5,535 nucleotides of DNA from contig CAMDEL010000115.1 of assembly GCA_945896765.1 (NCBI GenBank), forward strand, positions 1 through 5,535, in the 5' to 3' direction. The position numbers were made by a program, and so were the translations under genes. The notes under the pieces were generated by a model that was given only the letters and a program-made list of their open reading frames with translations, was not told where the DNA came from and searched no databases. Below, piece by piece: positions 1 through 4,401 of this stretch. Source of the stretch: Singulisphaera sp. GP187. GTDB lineage: Bacteria; Planctomycetota; Phycisphaerae; Phycisphaerales; SM1A02. Every line of letters starts with the position of its first letter. Within the stretch, counting starts at the first letter, position 1.

Positions 1-803
1 GCTTCGTCCAATCGACCTGCGCGCAGAGCGATATCGCCAAGTCGAATATGCGCAGCATGATTCGCAGGTTCGAGTTCGATAATTCGTCGATATTTTTCTT
101 CAGCTTCAACGGTGCGTCCTAATCCTTCAAGCGTTCGGCCAAGGGCAAGCAATGTGCCCGAATCGCCTGGTTGTTCGCGCAGTGCTTGCATCAAGACTTG
201 ATGCGCCGATTCCAATTGTCCTGCTCGAAGAAAGACGATTCCAAGACGAGTCTTGACTGCAACGAGTTTTGGATTCTGCGACATCGCTTCGCGATAACAC
301 CAGATCGACCGCTCGAACTTTCCTTGTTGCGCAAGAACATTCGCCATCTCGACCAAACACAAAGGCATTTCAGTCAAATATTGTTGTGCAAGAAAATACA
401 CAGACTCGGCTTCCTCAAATCGATTCAGCATTCCAAGCGCCATGATTCTCATCGAATATCCTGGCTCGAGTTTGGAATCGATCTTTGAAACGCGCTCGCA
501 ATATCGAACGCATTGATCAGGGTGTCCTGTGCGAATTGATCCTTGCGCTGCGCCAAGAAGCGCGTGTGCATGATTTGGAAGAAGTTCGATCGCGCGCTCA
601 TAGGAAGCGAGTGCTTCGGGATGTCGACCCAGCGCATCAAGTGTCACGGCAAGATTGTGATGCCACTCGCCACGATCTGGTTCGGTCGCAAGCGCGCGCC
701 GAAGTTGGGTCGCAGCTTCTTCAAGTTTTCCAGATTGGAACAAACCTCGCGCGCGTTCAACGCGAGCTTCTGCACTTGTCCATTCGCCAGAATCGTCTGC
801 CAT
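1..803 (-). CDS. Tetratricopeptide-repeat (TPR) protein, C-terminus beyond window
   Basis: Reverse-strand translation from the ATG at 803-801 runs open for 267 codons to the left edge with no stop, so the gene is partial at its 3' end. An in-frame TGA lies four codons upstream of this ATG, which fixes it as the first possible ATG. The protein is a regular array of 34-residue TPR units beginning near residues 13, 47, 81, 115, 148, 182, 216 and 250: seven complete repeats and the start of an eighth. Typical TPR signatures include NLAVTLDALGRHPEALASYE around 50-69 and LGRTLEGLGRTVEAEEKYRR around 221-240. There is no signal peptide or membrane segment in the visible part, so a cytoplasmic protein-interaction scaffold is likely. 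TPR arrays bind partner proteins or peptides; nothing here identifies the partner, and a fused domain beyond the window edge is possible. The start has no good Shine-Dalgarno sequence. It lies 135 bp downstream of the reductase gene on the same strand. Confidence 0.88.
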   Translation of the reverse strand, partial: MADDSGEWTSAEARVERARGLFQSGKLEEAATQLRRALATEPDRGEWHHNLAVTLDALGRHPEALASYERAIELLPNHAHALLGAAQGSIRTGHPDQCVRYCERVSKIDSKLEPGYSMRIMALGMLNRFEEAESVYFLAQQYLTEMPLCLVEMANVLAQQGKFERSIWCYREAMSQNPKLVAVKTRLGIVFLRAGQLESAHQVLMQALREQPGDSGTLLALGRTLEGLGRTVEAEEKYRRIIELEPANHAAHIRLGDIALRAGRLDE

Positions 804-820
804 AGGTGATCTTCAATTCT

Positions 821-849
821 AGTATCGACCGCATTCGATGCGAGGACAA
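821..849 (-). promoter_or_regulatory. Possible sigma70-type promoter for the TPR gene
   Basis: On the minus strand TTGTCC (849-844) and GATACT (826-821) are separated by exactly 17 bp; each matches 4 of 6 bases of the -35 and -10 consensus. The -10 box ends 18 bp before the TPR start codon, which would give a very short leader. The spacer contains a perfect small dyad, CGCAT-TCG-ATGCG (830-842). Two 4/6 matches arise easily by chance, so this is only a candidate. Confidence 0.22.
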
Positions 850-901
850 AAAGAAGTGATTTTCTGTCGTTATCGCCCCACTTGGATGGAGTTGGGAGCG
901 G

Positions 902-934
902 AAAAACCGTTGAAAAACTACTCCGTCACAACGA
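902..934 (-). terminator. Weak candidate intrinsic terminator after the reductase gene
   Basis: Read on the minus strand just past the reductase stop codon, CGTTG (933-929) can pair with CAACG (912-908), extended by a U-G wobble (934/907), across a 16-nt loop. A run of five T follows directly (906-902). The position and T-tract fit a rho-independent terminator, but the stem is short, the loop is large and the loop itself contains a T run, so termination would be inefficient at best. Confidence 0.22.
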
Positions 935-938
935 TTTC

Positions 939-1946
939 TTAATACACCTCGAGCATGCAGCGATGCGTCGGCCGAACTCGGCGCTTGATCTGCTCGGTGG
1001 TCCACTCGGAGGGTGCAATCGCGGCGATCTCCTCGTGCACTGTCAGATATTGTCCGCCAAGTCCAGCAATTGCGAGCGCCTTGAAAATCCCAACCTGCAT
1101 TCCCGCCAAGCCACATGCGTAGATGAGAGTTCGATTGGATTCCAAGAGCGGTCTGAAGTAATCCAAACGCGCGTCTACATAATGATGCGTGTGCGGTCCG
1201 TGTCCAGGCTGTTGGAGTGGTTCACGACTGATGACTGTGTGATAAGTAAAATTTGGATGCGTGCTTGCAAGATTGCGGAACCATTCGTCGTAGAGCAAGT
1301 CGGTTCGATACGGAGCGCCCATCACCAGATGAATTTTTCTTTGGCATGGGCCCGACCACTTCGCGTGAGCGGGCGAGCCGGCGGGAGGCCCAACAAGCAA
1401 CTCGTGAATCATTCCACGGAATGGAGCGATGCCTGTTCCTGTTGCCATAAAAATATAATCATGATCTGAATGATTGACAGGCAGAACAAATCGTTTTCCG
1501 TTGGGGCCAGAGACGAGAATTTCGCTGCCTACGGATTGATCGCAGAGCCAATTGCTGCAAACTCCCAAGATGAGCGGATGGCCGTCAGATCGCATTGGGT
1601 CATTTTCGTCGGGGATTTCTTCAATAGTTCGTTTGCAGGTCGTTGAAATGATCCGCCCGAATCCGTCTTCGCCATAGGAAGGACTTGCGATGGAATATAG
1701 CCGCACTTTATTGGGTCGCCCTTTGCTGTCGACGCCTGGCACGACGACGCCGAATGATTGACCAGCCAAGAACGTTCCTTCGAGCGGGGTTCCCGCAAGG
1801 TCGATGCCAATGTGACGCACAAAACTTGCGGATTTCCCGCGGATACAGGAATCGCTCGACGCTATATGCGCAACAACTGGCGCGCCGGGCAGGACGATGT
1901 GCATTTTTGCTTCGGGAAGGAGTGGGTCGTTGAGGTGGACTGTCAT
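939..1946 (-). CDS. Plant-type ferredoxin-NADP+ reductase (FNR)
   Basis: Encodes a 335-residue flavoprotein from the ATG at 1946. The family transfers electrons between reduced ferredoxin (or flavodoxin) and NADP(H) through FAD, in the cytoplasm. Motifs in order: GQSFGVVVPG (62-71); the FAD-binding RLYSIAS (82-88); GVCSNWLCD (128-136), close to the family's GVCS-x-x-LC element; the NADP-binding ATGTGIAPFR (168-177); SRE (240-242); YACGLAGM (276-283); and the terminal EVY (333-335), whose last tyrosine stacks on the flavin in plant and cyanobacterial FNR. Length and motif order match the cyanobacterial catalytic core, without a phycobilisome-linker domain. No [4Fe-4S] motif is present, so it is not BoxA-like. 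Oddities: the Anabaena Arg233 position appears to be His254, and the frame is open upstream to a GTG at 2084 preceded by AAGGAGG, which would add 46 residues including a hydrophobic stretch. I prefer 1946 because recognisable homology begins just after it and NADP chemistry is cytoplasmic, but there is no Shine-Dalgarno there. Function confidence is high; start confidence is moderate. Confidence 0.93.
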   Translation of the reverse strand: MTVHLNDPLLPEAKMHIVLPGAPVVAHIASSDSCIRGKSASFVRHIGIDLAGTPLEGTFLAGQSFGVVVPGVDSKGRPNKVRLYSIASPSYGEDGFGRIISTTCKRTIEEIPDENDPMRSDGHPLILGVCSNWLCDQSVGSEILVSGPNGKRFVLPVNHSDHDYIFMATGTGIAPFRGMIHELLVGPPAGSPAHAKWSGPCQRKIHLVMGAPYRTDLLYDEWFRNLASTHPNFTYHTVISREPLQQPGHGPHTHHYVDARLDYFRPLLESNRTLIYACGLAGMQVGIFKALAIAGLGGQYLTVHEEIAAIAPSEWTTEQIKRRVRPTHRCMLEVY

Positions 1947-2064
1947 CGAATCACAATCGTAGGAAGTTCCAAAGAACTGGGAGAGAACAAGAATGAAGAA
2001 TGCAAGAACTCGGGAAGAAATTGTAAGCCCGCAGGGGTCGAACCGCCGAAATATGTTGCACGAA

Positions 2065-2084
2065 GTGGCGCGAGTTGCCGCCAC
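2065..2084. repeat. GC-rich inverted repeat in the reductase/murA divergent region
   Basis: GTGGCG (2065-2070) and CGCCAC (2079-2084) form a perfect 6-bp dyad around an 8-nt spacer. It ends 10 bp before the TTGACA of the candidate murA promoter, so it could be an operator shared by the divergent genes. No T-tract follows on either strand, so it is not an intrinsic terminator. The distal half coincides with the possible alternative GTG start of the reductase. Confidence 0.3.
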
Positions 2085-2089
2085 GAACG

Positions 2090-2096
2090 CCTCCTT
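2090..2096 (-). promoter_or_regulatory. AAGGAGG, possible ribosome binding site for a longer reductase
   Basis: The minus strand reads AAGGAGG at 2096-2090, followed after 5 nt by GTG (2084-2082), which is in frame with the reductase. Sequence and spacing are those of a strong Shine-Dalgarno site. It may be coincidental, because the same bases on the plus strand lead into the TTGACA of the candidate murA promoter. If used, the reductase would be 381 residues long. Confidence 0.35.
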
Positions 2097-2125
2097 GACA
2101 CGCCGTGCGTCAAATGGGGTATCCG
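2095..2125 (+). promoter_or_regulatory. Candidate murA promoter with overlapping dyad
   Basis: A perfect -35 hexamer TTGACA lies at 2095-2100. The best -10 nearby is TATCCG at 2120-2125, with a longer than ideal 19-bp spacer and only 3 of 6 consensus bases. The -35 is also the left arm of a dyad, TTGAC (2095-2099) and GTCAA (2109-2113) around 9 nt, as an operator might be. The position, about 35-65 bp before the murA start, is sensible; the poor -10 keeps confidence low. Confidence 0.3.
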
Positions 2126-2145
2126 ATGAAACGCACGACGCGATC

Positions 2146-2153
2146 AAGGAGGA
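2146..2153 (+). promoter_or_regulatory. murA: Consensus ribosome binding site of murA
   Basis: AAGGAGGA ends 5 nt before the ATG at 2159. This near-perfect anti-16S complement selects the ATG at 2159 over the in-frame GTG at 2105 further upstream, and it is the clearest ribosome binding site of any gene in the window. Confidence 0.85.
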
Positions 2154-2158
2154 TCGCC

Positions 2159-3523
2159 ATGGACAAGTTCGTCATTCAAGGTGGTCAACGACTTTCTGGA
2201 CGGATCCGAGTGGAAGGTGCGAAGAATGCTGCATTGCCGTTGATGGCAACTTGCCTTCTGACGAATGAACCTGTCACGCTGACCAATGTTGCAAGTCTGG
2301 CGGACATCGCCAATATGCGGCGGTTGCTCAACACGCTCGGCGTCGATGTTCATCTCGGCGATGATCGCGTGACGATGGAAACGAAAGACCCGAATTCCAT
2401 CGAGGCGCCATACGAACAAGTCCGAACGATGCGCGCTTCGATTTGCGTGCTTGGGCCAATGCTCGCTCGCCGCAAGAAAGCAATCATCTCGATGCCGGGA
2501 GGATGTGCGTTTGGTGATCGACCAGTCGATCTTCATTTGCGCGGTCTGGAAAAACTTGGCGCGAAGATTGAACTGCGCAACGGAAACATTCACGCGAGTG
2601 CCGATCGTCTTCGCGGCGCAACGGTTTTCCTTGGCGGTCCATACGGATCGACAGTCTTGGGAACTGCCAATGTGATGAGCGCCGCAACTTTGGCGCTTGG
2701 AAGAACAGTCATTGAAAGTGCTGCGTGCGAGCCAGAAGTTGTGGATCTCGCCGACATGCTGATTTCGATGGGCGCGAAAATTCGCGGTGCAGGTGGTCCA
2801 CGCATCATCATCGATGGAGTGGACGAACTCGGCGGAACAAGTCACCGCGTTATGCCCGATCGAATCGTGGCGGGAACATACGCAATCGCAGCAGCGATCA
2901 CCAATGGTGAGATCATTATTGATGATTTTCCCTACGATTCTCTGCTTGCCGTGGTCGATCGGCTTGGACTGATCGGCGTCGATATTCAGAAAATCACTCC
3001 CGATGCAGACGAGCGTTGTTGCACAGTTCGAGTGACCAGTCAAAGACATCTCAATCCAACGGTCATCACCACGCAACCGCATCCAGGATTTCCAACGGAT
3101 CTTCAGGCGCAATTTATGGCGCTGCTCTGCAATGCGACCGGCAATTCCGTGATCACTGAAAAAATCTATCCCGAGCGATTTATGCACGTCGCGGAATTGC
3201 TTCGTATGGGAGCGCAACTCCTTCGACATGGTCCAACTGTTGTCGTGACTGGAGTTCCTCGTCTTGTTGGTGCAGAAGTCATGGCGAGCGATCTGCGCGC
3301 ATCGGCCAGTCTTGTGTTGGCGGGTCTTGCAGCAGAAGGCGAAACCACTGTCAACCGTGTCTATCACCTTGACCGCGGATATCAACGCATGGAAGAAACG
3401 CTGCGAAGTCTTGGAGCGAAGATCGAACGCGTCAGCGACAAACCTGCAAACGCCGATGCATCAGCTGTGCGTGGCGCTGGCATGGCTTCGGGCGCTGCTC
3501 AATCGATGCAAGAAGAGGGCTGA
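2159..3523 (+). CDS. murA: UDP-N-acetylglucosamine 1-carboxyvinyltransferase MurA
   Basis: A 454-residue cytoplasmic enzyme for the first committed step of peptidoglycan synthesis: transfer of enolpyruvyl from phosphoenolpyruvate to UDP-GlcNAc. The whole EPSP-synthase-type fold is present. Landmarks are GAKNAALP with the substrate-binding Lys22; MRASICVLGPMLARR (91-105); PGGCAFGDRPVDLH with catalytic Cys116 (E. coli Cys115); FPTDLQAQ with Asp314 (the general-base position, E. coli Asp305); RFMHVAEL (340-347); DLRASASL with Arg380; and HLDRGYQR with Arg406. A Cys rather than Asp in the active-site loop predicts sensitivity to fosfomycin. The start follows a consensus ribosome binding site, and the N-terminus MDKFVIQGG is typical of the family. 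E. coli MurA has 419 residues; the excess is largely a C-terminal tail after about residue 426, rich in Ala, Gly and Ser with no recognisable domain. The last 63 bp overlap the opposite-strand methyltransferase gene. It is divergent from the reductase gene and probably transcribed alone. Confidence 0.98.
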   Translation: MDKFVIQGGQRLSGRIRVEGAKNAALPLMATCLLTNEPVTLTNVASLADIANMRRLLNTLGVDVHLGDDRVTMETKDPNSIEAPYEQVRTMRASICVLGPMLARRKKAIISMPGGCAFGDRPVDLHLRGLEKLGAKIELRNGNIHASADRLRGATVFLGGPYGSTVLGTANVMSAATLALGRTVIESAACEPEVVDLADMLISMGAKIRGAGGPRIIIDGVDELGGTSHRVMPDRIVAGTYAIAAAITNGEIIIDDFPYDSLLAVVDRLGLIGVDIQKITPDADERCCTVRVTSQRHLNPTVITTQPHPGFPTDLQAQFMALLCNATGNSVITEKIYPERFMHVAELLRMGAQLLRHGPTVVVTGVPRLVGAEVMASDLRASASLVLAGLAAEGETTVNRVYHLDRGYQRMEETLRSLGAKIERVSDKPANADASAVRGAGMASGAAQSMQEEG

Positions 3524-4399
3524 CGCAACCGAGACGTTCAGGCTTGGTCGGTCGCTTGATTCCATCAATGCGTTTGGATTTGCCATTGGAATGACCGAGG
3601 TTGCATCGCACATTGCGCGAATCTCCGCAGAAATTCCCGCTCCTTCAGAACCCAGAATCACCGCAATTCTTCGCGCATTTTTGATCGCGGGCAATTGAAA
3701 AACCTCGTCGATTGGCACAGCGTCAGTCGTGTCCTCCGCAGCGATCAATGCAAAGCCGTGATCACTTCGCAGTCGTGCGAGATCGCCGAGGATGTCATTC
3801 GATTCTGCCCACGGAACTGTAAACACACGTCCAGAAGAAACTCGAATCACTTTGCGATGCAAAGGGTCTGATGATCCGCCCGCAAGCAAAACTCCAACGC
3901 CGCCGAACGATCCTGCAGCTCGAAAAATTGCGCCGATGTTGTCGGTCAGAACAACGCCAGAAGTGATCAGTAGATTTTCCGACTTCGCAAGAACCGCAAG
4001 CATTGCTTCAGTTGTGGTCTCGCTTGGCCGAAATCCCAGTGCCAAAGCGCCCTTGTGCATTTTGTATCCAGCGAGTCGTGTCATGCATGTTTCGTCTGCG
4101 AGATAGAGCGGGATTTTCGGTTGGGCATTCTTCGAATCTTCACCAAGAAGTTCGCGCAAGACATCATCCAAAGATTCTGCGGCGGCGGGGGTGAGCAACA
4201 ACGAGTGCAGCGCGACTGTTGGCGCGGTGGATGCGGCGCGTTTGTGCGCGAGCAGCGCATACAAAAAACGCCGCACAACACGAGGACTTTCAACGCAAAA
4301 GAGTTCGTCGCGCCCTCGTAGGTCCGCGTCACGAACGCCACGAAAAGAAATGATTCGCGGATCCGTCTCGTCCGCGATGCAGATCGCGTCGGCGCGCAT
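3461..4399 (-). CDS. TrmH/SpoU-family (SPOUT) RNA 2'-O-methyltransferase
   Basis: A 312-residue protein of the S-adenosylmethionine-dependent SPOUT class, which 2'-O-methylates ribose in tRNA or rRNA through a trefoil-knot fold. The N-terminal part (about 20-120) resembles the family's RNA-binding region, with LRGRDELFCVESPRVVRR and later KMHKGALALGFRP. The three catalytic motifs follow: motif 1 TDNIGAIFRAAGSF (152-165) with Asn154 and Arg160; motif 2 VILGSEGAGIS (247-257); motif 3 IPM (270-272) with SLNVSVASAL (286-295). Between IPM and SLN there are 13 residues instead of the usual 5 or so. The exact RNA target cannot be told from sequence, so no gene symbol is given. Start choice: ATG at 4399, 2 nt after the TGA of the upstream MCE gene, implying translational coupling; there is no clear Shine-Dalgarno. 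The GTG at 4483 would add 28 unrelated residues inside the MCE gene. The final 20 codons and the stop lie inside murA on the other strand. Confidence 0.93.
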   Translation of the reverse strand: MRADAICIADETDPRIISFRGVRDADLRGRDELFCVESPRVVRRFLYALLAHKRAASTAPTVALHSLLLTPAAAESLDDVLRELLGEDSKNAQPKIPLYLADETCMTRLAGYKMHKGALALGFRPSETTTEAMLAVLAKSENLLITSGVVLTDNIGAIFRAAGSFGGVGVLLAGGSSDPLHRKVIRVSSGRVFTVPWAESNDILGDLARLRSDHGFALIAAEDTTDAVPIDEVFQLPAIKNARRIAVILGSEGAGISAEIRAMCDATSVIPMANPNALMESSDRPSLNVSVASALFLHRLSSARSHASATHS

Positions 4400-4401
4400 G
4401 A

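Noticed and set aside
127..640. Minus-strand frames that suggest the TPR gene is split
   Set aside because: They are in other frames. The TPR frame itself is uninterrupted from 803 to the window edge, and the residue count matches with no frameshift.
485..805. 106-codon plus-strand frame opposite the TPR gene
   Set aside because: The minus strand encodes a regular 34-residue TPR array across this whole region, so this frame is a shadow.
882..1469. 195-codon plus-strand frame opposite the reductase
   Set aside because: It overlaps the reductase core, which has unmistakable family motifs; the translation resembles no protein I know and has no ribosome binding site.
2020..2050. tRNA 3'-half-like sequence (GGTTCGACCCC on the minus strand)
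   Set aside because: The flanking bases do not form a T-arm, and no acceptor or anticodon arms can be assembled around it.
2105..2158. Upstream in-frame GTG start for murA
   Set aside because: It would add 18 residues that MurA proteins lack and would ignore the consensus ribosome binding site before the ATG at 2159. The GTG also lies within the candidate promoter.
2144..3385. 413-codon open frame antisense to murA
   Set aside because: It lies wholly within a clear murA, exactly in codon register, and its translation is rich in Cys, His and Trp with no recognisable domain. It follows from the lack of TTA, CTA and TCA codons in murA.
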